Below, piece after piece: positions 33,481 to 44,100 of a stretch of DNA of 64,000 nucleotides. Source of the DNA: Atherix ibis (Eukaryota; Arthropoda; Insecta; Diptera; Athericidae). Both the position numbers and the translations under genes were made by a program. Where the stretch lies: the NCBI GenBank assembly GCA_958298945.1, contig OY282609.1:12754326-12818325 (forward strand), read 5' to 3'. The notes beneath the pieces were generated by a model that saw only the letters and a list, made by a program, of their open reading frames with translations, made no database searches and had not been told where the DNA came from. Position 1 is the first letter of the stretch, and each line of letters opens with the position of its first letter.

Positions 33481-35914
33481 TCAAGGATTTTATTGATAAT
33501 TTCTTTCGTGGTAATCTCAATTCGATATACTCCAAATGGACAAGCTCAGTTTCATTTGCTGTTCGTTAAACTAAAAAATAGATATTAATAAAAAAAATTT
33601 ATGACATTTTCTTAAAAATAATATCGTTTTGCATTCGTACAATTGTTTTTTTTTTTGGAGCCAAAATAACGGTAAATTTAATAAGCTTTTTCTATACTAT
33701 AATAGGATAAATGATAATATATTGCTTCCCCTAAAATTAATATTGGTTAGACATTTTTCATTAAGTCTAATTTTTGTTTTAAAAATTGAAAAAAAAAAAT
33801 TCTATTTTCAAGTATTCTTTAATCAAGATAACTGAACGCTTAACGACTTTTGGTTTATTAAAAAGCAACTTCGTTTTTCGTCCTTTAATATACCAATGAA
33901 AAATCATAAAATGGCCGTTATTTAAATCCGACGCATTTTCGCCTCAAATATTTTCAACTTTCGGTAACGGCGAAAATATTCTAATTAGAATTCGGTTAAT
34001 TTTTCGGATTTCTGATCAGAATGATCAATGTGGGTTGTGTCCACGTTTGTGAGTTTTTTATTTTTATTTTTTGTTTTATTTGTATTAGTTAATTTTTAAT
34101 TTTGAAAATATTTTTAAATAAATAAACTTTTCAAGTTGTTTTTTTTTATAAAATATTTCGGTCATGATTGAAAATATTTTCCATTTAAAATTGAAAAAAA
34201 AATACGGAATTATATCATAAGAAAAATATAGCTTTTTTTTGCATTTATCAATCACTGACTTATCAGACTGCCTTCGTAAATTTTAGCAGACTATCTTAGA
34301 TATACATACATAAGAAGTAGGATATTAATCCTTTTATTTCATCTGACAAGAAAATGACTCTTCTGAATAATTTTTCATTTTATCTACAATTTTAAAAATT
34401 CTTCTCAATTAATAAAATTTACCTCAATTAATTTGTTAATTTTTCCCGCCATATATTTTATTATTTAAATGGTCAAAAATATAAATTTTATCATTACAAA
34501 AGGATATAAATAAATAATTGGTGAAATTTAAAATTTATTGATAATTTCTTTTTTGGTAAAAAAAAAAAAGAATACTTTAATTTGGTAGAATTTTTTGATT
34601 TATATTTTAATCAGTTTCATCCTTTAAATAAATTAAATTTTTTCCCCAATACCGATCTTTTGAAGAAGCTGATTAAGAAAAAAGAAGAAAGGTTATTTGA
34701 ATAAATACCGATTAACCAAAAACCCCATTTTTATCGTATTCGTTTTGATAATATAACGACTTCACTTCAATTTAATTACCATCTCAGAAGTGCTTGTCAA
34801 GTTGTCGTCATTGCAAACGTTTTTGTTAAATTTGTACTTAAAGGAGAATAAAATAAGACAAGATATGGTGGTGTCTGGTGGCAAGAAAACTGGAAGGAAT
34901 AAAAATGGAGGAAAAAAAATTAAAAGGAATAAAGACGGTAGAATTGCACAATAAGAGAACATCAAAAGTCATGAGGAAAAACCAAAAAGTCGATTCTACC
35001 CAAAGTTAAGTTGTTGTTGCTGTCGAAAAATACAAATAAATTTATCGCTTATTATTGCTTGTTCTGGTTCTGAGCCAGACAAATTGTCGCTCCAAAAAGG
35101 AAAATTGTTATTTCATTCTGTCAAGCCGACGCATTCTATTCCATCTCCCAAAAAAAAAGTGGGATCGACCAACTGGTGTTTGGTCTTTGCACCTAATCAA
35201 CAAAGCAACCACCTTTTACCATCCGCCATTCATCCCCCACATCTACTAACGAAACGTATTCCTCTCTCTCTCTCTAGTTTAGATTTCTTTTTATATTTTC
35301 TTATATTTTCCTGTTTCAATTGAACGAAATAGGGTGTTCCAAAAATAGAATACCCAACAAAAAAAATATTCTGTTTACATACTGATATCACTTAAAGTGG
35401 CAGTAATCACATTTTTCTTAAGTGTTGTACATAAACACACAAAAAAAAATCTCTGGAATGGTATTTATATTATAGTATAATGTGAATCTTAATTTCTATA
35501 AGTGAAAATGTTGATGTGAGAATGTTATTGCTTTTAAATTGTATTTTTAATAAAAAAAATATCAACGAAATATTATTTAAATAATTTCACTTTTCTATTT
35601 CTTAGTAATTTATTTTCGCTTCTTACTGGAATCTTAAATATTCTCTTGCCCATTTTATATATTTTTCTTAAGTACAAAACGATGAATTATATTCAATTTT
35701 TAGGGAATTTTTTTCAATTTTCTATTAATTTAATATTTTAAATGAAAAATATATTTATAAATAAAGAATAAACTTAGGGTGAAAAAGAATCTGTCTCATT
35801 TTAATAAAAAAATTTACGAATATATTTATTCTTCTCGTAGTTTTAATTGAGGGATGATATATGTATATAGTATATGCGTAGAAGTAAAATAAAACTAAAA
35901 AAGGAGAACAACAA
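33481..35914. other. AT-rich spacer
   Basis: No gene or clear repeat recognised. A modestly GC-richer stretch lies at 35050-35270 without a motif I can name. Confidence 0.4.
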
Positions 35915-35916
35915 TA

Positions 35917-37203
35917 CGAGGGTCATTCAACAAGTACTTAGCCTACAAAAGAAAAACGAAAATTTTGGAAAGGTGGCAATTTATTTTTCCACATAATCTC
36001 CTTCAAGCGTGATACACTTAGCCCAGCGATGCTCTAATTTTTTCAGCCCGTCCAAAAAATACATTTTCTCGAGAGAAGCAAAATAGGCCTCCGTGGTGAC
36101 GATAACCTCCTCATTCGACCCAAATCTATTCCCGGCGAGTGATTTTTTCAGGTTCGAAAATAAAAAGTAGTCACAGGGGGCCAAATCTGGAGAGTACGGT
36201 GGATGGGGCAGCAATTTGTAGCGCAATTCGACCAATTTGGCCATGCCGACGGCGGAGGTGTGAGCCGGCGCGTTGTCGTGGCGGAGCAGCACTTTTTTCT
36301 TCGCAAAGCGGGGCCGCTTTTTCTTCAATTCGACGTCAAATCGGCCCAATAAGTCAGCATAGTAGCGCCCCGTGATTGTTTTACCCTTCTCGAGGTAATC
36401 GATGTGGATCACACCTTATGAATCCCAGAAAACGGTGGCCATCACCTTTCCGGCCGAACGAACAGTCTTCGCCTTCTTCGGAGCACGTTCGCCGGGTGAA
36501 GTCCACTGTTTCGACTGTTCCTTGGTCTCTCGTGTGTACCAGTGAATCCATGTTTCGTCGACGGTCACGAAACGTCACAAGAACTCCGCTGGATTGCGCT
36601 GAAACAGCGCCAAACACGTCGCCGATGTGGTCTCACGGTTGCGCTTGTTTTCCGGTGTGAGCAAACGCGGCACCCATCGCGCCGACAGCTTTCTCATGCC
36701 TAGTTCTTCGTGTAGAATATGATGCACCGTTCCTACTGCGATGCCCACAGTCTCAGCTATCTCGTGAACCTTCAATCGACGGTCTGCCAACACGAGATCG
36801 TGGACTTTTTTAACGTTTTCCTCCGTAGCAGCCGTTTTCGGGGCACCTGGGCGTGACTCATCAAAAACCGACGTGCGGCCATGAACAAACTCGTTGAACC
36901 AATTCTTGACGGTCGCCATCGAAGGAGAAGAGTCACCATACACAGCATACAAGCGATCTTTGATTTCGCTGCGCGTTTTCCCTTCCAAAAACAAGAATCT
37001 AATCACCGAACGATATTGTTCTTTTTCCATTTCTGTGCAACCGACAGACACGCTCGCTTTCAAAGGCTCTCAAAACAAAACTAATGAAGGGAATCGACTG
37101 AAACTTTGACAGTAGGCTACTAAAAGAATGTACTCAACAATGGTAAATTTCTTCTGTGACAGCAGTTCTATCGGGCGGTGAGGCTAAGTACTTGTGGAAT
37201 GAC
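35917..37203 (-). mobile_element. Near-complete mariner, right terminus trimmed
   Basis: The left TIR CGAGGGTCATTCAACAAGTA starts at 35917 after TA (35915-35916). The right end reads AGGCTAAGTACTTGTGGAATGAC (37181-37203) and then departs. The last five TIR bases (CCTCG) and the TA are missing. Otherwise the element is full length and roughly 95% identical by eye to 25088-26342. Confidence 0.9.
35981..37063 (-). pseudogene. Mariner transposase, full length with two stop codons
   Basis: This is the best-preserved transposase in the window. One continuous frame of about 360 codons runs from 37063 to 35981, starting MKASVSVGCTEMEKEQYRSV. It has both DNA-binding helix-turn-helix regions (FLFLEGKTRSEIKDR and HEIAETVGIAVGTVHHIL), the linker ARWVPRLL, the first Asp in VTVDETWIHWY, the second in RHDNAPAHTS and the third in PDLAPCDYFLF (34 residues between). 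It ends CITLEGDYVEK. Only two stops break it: TGA at 36575-36577, just before the first Asp block, and TAA at 36416-36418 in FWDS-GV. The second is a single C-to-T change of a Gln codon; the copy at 25088 still has the Gln. Confidence 0.95.
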
Positions 37204-38936
37204 TATTTAAGAAGCCTTAAAGTTTTCTTTTCTTCATTATCGAAGTCTTATAAAAAAGGTAATTATATTTTTTTTAAACCAAAAGATTTAGTAGAATTTA
37301 TGATATATATTTTTTGTCAAGCAAAATTGTAATTTTTCTTTATGGAAAATAAATTATGATAATATAAGCCAAAAGCCAATATTAAAAATGTAAGTTTGAT
37401 GAGAAAAATATTAATTATAAGAGTAGATTTATAGTATAGAAGAGAAATTATGAGCATAAAAAAATTGATTTACCATCCCTTAATTATTACCTTTAAATAG
37501 AAACGGTACTGTGTGTCTGGGGATTTTTTCCTTCTTTTTTTTGTGTGTGGATATTATCACACGGGGTGAAATGTCAACAGCATTTGGGAATAGAAGAGCA
37601 TATATGATTATAGCATGTATATGTACATGGGGATATATTAATAAATATTTTTTTTATAACTAAATAGCATATAAAAGTAGTGGTTTTCCGTTCTATAATA
37701 TTTGGTTGAGGGGTGTAATAATTTCAGAATTTCTTTGCCCATTTCCATTTGGATGGTAATGTTTAAGAAACCTATTCGTTTATTGGGTATATCTATACGC
37801 TCAAAGACGTCTTAAGAAAACGAAAATTATGAATCATAAACTAGAATATTTATTTGGCTTCTTTTTCAATATGATAACTTTCACTTTTTTGATTGTATTG
37901 CACCTGTACTCCAGGTTTTTTTTGACAAAATTACAATTTACCTTCTTATGAATTTTTTTTCCATTAATGTCTTCAGTATTTTGATTATTTTATTTTCAAC
38001 ATTTGTACTTTTTCCAAAATCTACAAGTCAACTATAAAAGCATGACGGTTTCTATTCAAAGAATTCTTTTTGATATTTGGTAATTTTGCGGGACATACTC
38101 TAAATAGAAATACTAAAAGGTAAAAATGTAAAGGAAAAACAATTCATTTATGGAAGCATTAAGATTCAGTCACCTGTCTGCTACTGATTTTTTATTCAAT
38201 TTTCATTATCGTCAACCATTTGTTTATTCAAAAAAAAAAAAGAGAAAAAATAAAAACAACCGAGCGAATGAACAATTTTCTGTCTAAAAGAACGTTTTGA
38301 CTGACTGCCGACGGAAATCTTTTGATTTTTCCGCATTTTTATGTCCAAGTTGACTTCTTTTCATATCATGTTGACTCTTCAACGATTATTGTTAATTTTC
38401 TCTATCGCGTCTAGCGGAAAGGGAAGAAGACGGTATCGGTTTTATTTATTTTTCCCCTTATTTGAATAAGAATAGTATACGGGTATTGTTTATTTAAGGA
38501 GTTTAAGTGTAAGGACTATTAAGGAAATGGTGAACAATTTTGGTGGAATATATTTATTTATCCAAGAGGGCTGGGGGGCGATTATCTATCTAAATTTGAC
38601 TAAAAGGAATTTTAATAATTTAAGATTTTTTTTTATTGTTGCGCTTCTAATAAGAGATTTTTTCAATTATTTTTGTATAATAAGAGTAGAATAGATTGTT
38701 GACATTTGAATAAGAATTAATTATGTATTTGATAAGTGATATATTTTTAAACTTCTAAATGACTTAAATAGTTTTTGAATTTTTGTTGACAATCTTAATA
38801 AATTTATTTTATATTGAATATTTGAAAAACTAACTAAAAAAATTAATTTAAACACTAAACAATGTCTGAACGTACACATTAAATATTACAGGAAATTGAC
38901 TCAACAACCAAATTACCCTTTAAATATTGGGTTTTC
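37204..38936. other. AT-rich spacer
   Basis: No gene recognised. Long A/T runs, with a somewhat GC-richer patch at 38280-38460 lacking any identifiable motif. Confidence 0.4.
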
Positions 38937-40066
38937 CAATAAGAGTGATATGATTTCTAAGTAACGTTTCTGCCATTTGTAATATGTCATATTCTGTCTT
39001 TTTTTTAAATTGTATTCAGTAATGTTTCCAATTTTATCATGGAGAGATATACGCAAGAACAATGTTTACAAATTATTGAATTTTTTTATCGAAATAATCG
39101 TTCTCCAATTGCAACTTTTCGTGCGCTTTTGCCATTTTATGGTCGTAATAATCGTCCAACTGAGTTTGCTATTCGTCGAATTGTTAAAAATATCGAGCGT
39201 ACTTTACATAATGTTCAAGTGCCAATAATACAAAGAACCCTTCAAAGTAATGAAAATATTGCTGAAGACCACAATTTTTCGATTCCAAGACGTTCTCAAG
39301 AATTGGGACTTTCTCAAACCACAACCTGGCGGATTTTCAGAGAGAATTCGGGCTTGCATCCGTATAAAATTGTTATCATTCAAGAACTGAAGCCATTGGA
39401 CTACCATAAACATCGTAAATTTTCTGATTTTGTCTTGGAACAACTTCAAAACAATAACGATTTTTTTAAGAAAATCATCTTCTCTGATGAGGCTCACTTT
39501 TATCTGAGCGGTGCGGTAAATAAACAAAACTGTCGATTCTGGTGCGAAGAAAATCCATAAATTATTCATGAACACCTATTACATTCACCTAGCTGAATAC
39601 ACCGTTACTGTCAATGGAGATCTATATCCAACTTTTTATGGCCGAAATTGGAAGAAGTTGATCTTGACAACATCTGGTTCCAACAAGACGGGGCTACGTG
39701 CCACACAGCACATACAATAACCGAATTATTGCGAGAAAAGTTTGGAGATTCGATTATTTCAAGAAATTGTGACATTAAATGGCCTCCAAGAAGTTGTGAT
39801 TTAACACCATTAGACTATTTCTTGTGGGGTTATTTAAAGTCATTGGTCTTTAGCAAAAAACCAGACTCTCCTCAAGCTTTAGAAGTCAATATTGAACATG
39901 CTATTCATGACATACGACTTGATTTAGTGGAAAAAGTGCACGAAAATTGGGTTCATCGAATTCGTTCCTGCAAAAGAAGTCGTGGTGCCCATTTGGATGA
40001 CGTTTTATTCAGAACTTAATTGTATCAATTGTACTTGACATTAAATAAAAAATATTTGAATTTCCT
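38937..40066 (+). mobile_element. DD41D (rosa-like) element, right end lost
   Basis: The left TIR GGGTTTTCCAATAAGAGTGA lies at 38939-38958 after TATT. The right side matches the other two copies as far as AATATTTGAATTTCCT and then runs into Jockey-like sequence at about 40066. The subterminal region and right TIR are therefore absent. It is the only copy here that keeps the N-terminal half of the gene. Confidence 0.85.
39039..40019 (+). pseudogene. DD41D transposase, most complete copy
   Basis: The start ATG at 39039 gives MERYTQEQCLQIIEFFYRNN, followed by a second DNA-binding block (IPRRSQELGLSQTTTWRIFR). The first catalytic Asp is in IIFSDEAHFYLSG. The frame stops at 39558-39560, where CAA of the ENPQ block became TAA. 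About 75 bp coding the VWCGFWSGGI-GPYLF block are deleted, with a second small deletion following. The C-terminal frame (39648-40019) has FQQDGATCHTAHT (second Asp), WPPRSCDLTPLDYFLWGYLK (third Asp, 41 residues between) and ends SRGAHLDDVLFRT. The DD41D spacing and these blocks fit the rosa-type lineage known from flies and other insects. Confidence 0.9.
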
Positions 40067-40905
40067 AGTCATAAACCCCCATCCTCAAATAGACTTATCA
40101 GTTTGTTGCCATTCCTTGAAAATATCTTTGAAAAACTCCTCTTAAAATGCTTTTACCCCATATTTTTGAAAATGTCCAAATTATCCCTGACCACTCATTT
40201 GGTTTCTATTCAGAATAGTCTATTTATTCAACAATCTCTTTGTGAATATATCACATGCCTTTGATCGGAAGTGACATCCTGGACTGCTCCAGAAACTAAA
40301 GAGCTTCTTTTTCTACTTATTTTAAGATAATATCTGTTCCAACGCCATTTTTAAGTAACAGTTAACACTGATCATTTTGAAATATTCCCTACCACAGCTG
40401 GTTATACCTTTGATATCCCAACTAATTCCAAAAGTTTGACTGCCGTTATTCTTGCTTCCCACTCTAATATCAAAATAGCTTGCAGAAACCTTAAATTCAA
40501 TATAAAAATTGTCCAAGACTCACTTAAGAGGCGGAGAGTGAAAGTAAATGAACATGAAACTGTTCATTTAGCATTAGGTAATGTTACCTTTACTGTCTGA
40601 AAAGGTCCACCTATTCCTATAATCCTTAATGGCAAAAACATTCTATCAAAATACAAAATATACTACCTGCGAGTAGCGGTTTAAAAAAATTTTTATTTTA
40701 AAAAAAATAACGATTTATTATCGTGACTAAAATGTTTCCTTTGTTCCTAAATTATGTGTTTCTCGTTATAAAAACTTTCATGCCCAATTATCCTGTCACT
40801 ATATAAAATTCTGTTATTAGAAAACTTTCCTCCATTGCTTTTCCCATAAATGCTCATTGGCCATTTAAAGAAAACTTGACCAAGAGATCTCTTGTGGCGT
40901 TAATA
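40067..40905 (+). pseudogene. Jockey-type retrotransposon remnant
   Basis: Plus-strand frames from 40080 give NRLISLLPFLENIFEKLLLK (the YRPISLLP---KIFEKLLLKR block), then LTTHLVSIQNSLFIQQSLCE (the FGFRQ-HST-EQ block) and FDIPTNSKSLTAVILASHSN. At 40745-40800 the CTCGTTATAAA motif of the 3' region appears. Many frame changes show long decay. The Mos1-like derivative 40908-41693 is inserted into it. Similar coding traces (GAYSHILFSSHSD, from the WRIKVN-SKS-HI-F block region) follow at 41700-41830. Confidence 0.65.
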
Positions 40906-40907
40906 TA

Positions 40908-41693
40908 CCAGGTGTATAGGCTTAAATCCGCTGTTTTTTAGTCAAAAAAACACATGTTTTTTTCATAGAAAGCAAAAATAAATTTATTCAAAGTACTTGC
41001 CCTCGCTAGCTACACATTTTTTTCCATCTCTCGCTCAATTTGTGGATACCACGCCAAAAATTCCTTCTCTTTCGAGACAAACCACTCATCAAGTCATTTT
41101 CGGACGTTTTCGTAAGAATCGAAGTGCTGCTCAGCGAGCGCGTGGCCCATCGACGAAAATAGGTGGTAGTCGGAAGGCACCAGGTCTGATCTTTTCAATC
41201 TTCCCCATGGCACGCAGACGCATGAAAATGGCTGGTTGAGTAATACCTAATTGCTCCGCCAGCATTTTTTGCAATTGGGTATCGTCTTCGTCCAAAAGAG
41301 CCTGCAATTGATGGTCCTCAACCTTCCTAGGCCGATTTTCATGCTTCTTGTCCCACAAGCCAAAATTGCCGTTTTTAAACCGACGAAACAATTCTCGGCA
41401 AGTTGTTTTCGATAAAGCACTATCACCTTAAGCCTCCATAAGCATTTGATGCGATTCGGCAGCCGATTTCTTCAAATTGAAGCATTAAAGCAGAGCTTCC
41501 CTCATATGTTCTTTTTCTGGCACAAAACTAGACATTTTTCTGGTATAATTTGTACGAAATTGCTGACAATGTGCACTGATTAATGTTGACAAATGTCAAA
41601 CTCATAAAAAAAACTATGGCGTGTCCAAGGTAGCTTAATAAGCTCATTCACGCCATCTATGACCAAACAGGGGATTTAAGCTTATACACCTTG
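40908..41693 (-). mobile_element. Mos1-like mariner deletion derivative
   Basis: The left TIR CCAGGTGTATAGGCTTAAAT starts at 40908 after TA. The right TIR ends ...CTTATACACCTTG at 41693 before TA. Relative to the copy at 7100-8388 a central block equal to 7372-7819 (about 448 bp) is gone. The junction is at CCAGGTCTG/ATCTTTTCAATC. With both ends and a 786-bp body it has the form of a non-autonomous derivative. Confidence 0.92.
41131..41532 (-). pseudogene. Mos1-like transposase N-terminus
   Basis: Only the N-terminal DNA-binding part survives. The start is near 41532 (MSSF-like, CTAGACATTT on the plus strand). The open stretch 41131-41391 reads FRRFKNGNFGLWDKKHENRP, LQALLDEDDTQLQKMLAEQL and GITQPAIFMRLRAMGKIEKI, then passes through the deletion junction into unrelated-frame sequence. 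No catalytic residues remain. Its DEDDTQLQ block is closer to the typical Mos1 form than that of the copy at 7810. Confidence 0.85.
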
Positions 41694-41830
41694 TAATATG
41701 ACTTGCTAGGTAGAGAAACACCGATCGGCGCTTATTCTCACATACTCTTTTCTAGTCATTCGGATGTCTTTGCCGTAAAATCCGCTTGTAACAAAGTTCA
41801 TAAAGTTGTAGATATAAAATAAAACTAAAT

Positions 41831-43192
41831 AAAAACACCTAAAGTAATATAAAAATTCAATTTTTTTTAATTATGTAAAACTAATATTATTTTAAGAATT
41901 TTTTTTAAAAAATAATTTACTTTATAAAGAGCATGTGATATTATTGTGTCGGAAGTAGATTCATCGAATATATTTTTAATAATGCTATCAAAAATTTGAT
42001 GGACAATCTTATATTTATACAATATTATATTTAAAAATGTACAGTTCTCTTATAAAGCCAGTTAATTAGCAATAGATGCAATATTTATTTGTTGTCTTAA
42101 ATTTAAATAGATGGCGCACAAATCAGCATGGAATTTTAGGTCAGTTTTATTGCTTCTGGCAACCAGACGAGCGATGATTCGATAACGCTTCGTCGATCAT
42201 ACGATCATAAGATACGAAGATGTACGAGGAGAACACGAGTGAGCCGGACGACATTATGAAGTGAAATGTTTTACACGAGGATTCGGTGTTGGGTTGTCGA
42301 GGCGAGAGAATATTAACAATAAATAATGTGTAAAATTTTATCAAAGATACAATAAAAATTAATAATGGCGGCTATTAGACATTTTTTATTGTGTTTAAGA
42401 TAGTTTTAAAATTATTTTAATAATAAAAAAAGTTATGACCTGTAAAATTTATTAAAGAAAATTAGTAGCTATTCATAAAAACCACCCCCAAAAATTAATA
42501 TCTATCGTAACATATTTTAAAGAAAACCAAAAAAAAAATGCTATAAAACTACAGAAAAAAAGCTCTGACAAAAGAAATAATTACTAACTAGTTTTAGTTA
42601 TATTAAAATCTTAAGAAATTTAAAACAAAAGTAGAGCCCGACGAATTATGGAAGAGAGGATGGACGAATCTACGACGGTGGAAAAAGATTAAAAAAATTG
42701 GGCATTCCAAAAATATTTGCCCGAGGTGTATCAAGGAATGGATTTGGAGAAAGGCCAGGAAGAGGCACAACGTCTAAGTCTCTCCCAGCAACTTCGGCGG
42801 TTGCCTTCACCCTTTTCCATTTTTTTTTTATTATTTTAAAATATATTCTTTTATTCTTCCCAATTTTAATACCTGCCTCCTCATTTTCTATTTTTTTCCC
42901 CTTTGCCTGAATAGTTTATTTCTTCCTCCCCTTTGTATCTCATTACTTTTCAGCGTTCTTACTGCTTTCTGCTTCTTTATTTTCCATTGCGATGTTAACA
43001 ACTTTTGGGTGTAAAGAGCTTTAAAACCTCGAACTTCCTAGCAAAGTAAGCTGTTCTCCGAGTATTGTCGTCATTGGCCATACTCCTGTTAATTTTAAAA
43101 TTATAATAACTCCCTTTTTCCATCCAACACCCAGAATTACACAAGAATCCACTTAATATCATATAGCATACTTGACTATTACCTTTTAAAAT
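41831..43192. other. AT-rich spacer with two GC-richer patches
   Basis: At 42110-42310 and 42640-42800 GC content rises. The second patch reads YLPEVYQGMDLEKGQEEAQR on the plus strand. I cannot assign either patch to a gene or element. Confidence 0.35.
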
Positions 43193-43193
43193 A

Positions 43194-44098
43194 GAGGGTT
43201 TTCCAATAAGAGTGATATGATTCCTAAGTGACGTTTTGGCCATTTGTAATATGTCATGATCTGTCATTTTTTTTCATTGTATTCAGTAATGTTTACAATT
43301 TTATCATGAAGAGATATACGAAAGAACAACGTTTACAAATTATTCAATTTTATTATCAAAATAATCGTTCTTCAATTGCAACTTTTCGAGCGCTTTTGCC
43401 ATCTGAATGGTGCGGTAAATAAACAAAACTGTCGATTCTGGTGCAAAGAAAATCCACAAACTATTCATGAACACCCATTACATTCACGTAAATTGACAGT
43501 TTGGTGTGGTTTTTGGTCTGGTGGAATCATCGATCCGTACTTCTTTCGAAATGAAGCTGGTTGCACCGTTACTGTCAATGGAGAGCGGTATAGATCGATG
43601 ATAACCAACTTTTTATAGCCGAAATTGGAAGAAGTTGATCTTGACAACATCTGGTTCCAACAAGACGGGGCTACGTGCCACACCACGTGCAACAACCGAA
43701 TTATTGCGAGAAAACTTTGGAAATTCGCTTATTTCAAGAAATTGTGACATTGAATGGCCTCCAAGAAGTTGTCATTTAACACCATTCGACTATTTCTTAT
43801 GGCGTTATTTGAGGTCATTGGTCTTTAGCAATAAACCAGACTCTCTTCAAGCTTTAGAAGTCAATATTGAACGTGCTATTCATGACATACGACTTGATGA
43901 AGTGGAAAAAGTGTTCGAAAATTGGGCTCATCGAATTCGTTCCTGCAAAAAAAGTCGTGGAGGCGATTTGAATGACGTTTTATGCAGAACTTAATTGTAT
44001 TGATTGTACTTCCTACTAAATAAAAAACATTTGAATTTCCTTAACAATTAGTGTGTTTTTTTTAAAAGAAATCATATCACTCCTTTTGGAAAACCCTA
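43194..44098 (+). mobile_element. DD41D (rosa-like) element, internally deleted
   Basis: The left TIR GAGGGTTTTCCAATAAGAGT starts at 43194 after TA. The right TIR ends ...CCTTTTGGAAAACCCTA at 44098 before TA (44099-44100). At 905 bp it lacks about 360 bp relative to 38937, with the junction near 43400 (TTTGCCAT/CTGAATGGTGCGG). Confidence 0.9.
43306..43994 (+). pseudogene. DD41D transposase remnant lacking the first catalytic block
   Basis: The ATG at 43306 gives MKRYTKEQRLQIIQFYYQNN, then RSSIATFRALLPS up to the deletion junction, which shifts the frame. Another frame (to 43618) carries NKQNCRFWCKENPQ and LTVWCGFWSGGIIDPYFF and stops after ITNFL (Trp codon to stop). The last frame (43635-43994) has LTPFDYFLW with the third Asp and ends SRGGDLNDVLCRT. 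The second Asp region (FQQDGATCHT) is present just upstream in another frame. The first Asp block is deleted, as in the copy at 11743, but the breakpoints differ. Confidence 0.87.
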
Positions 44099-44100
44099 TA

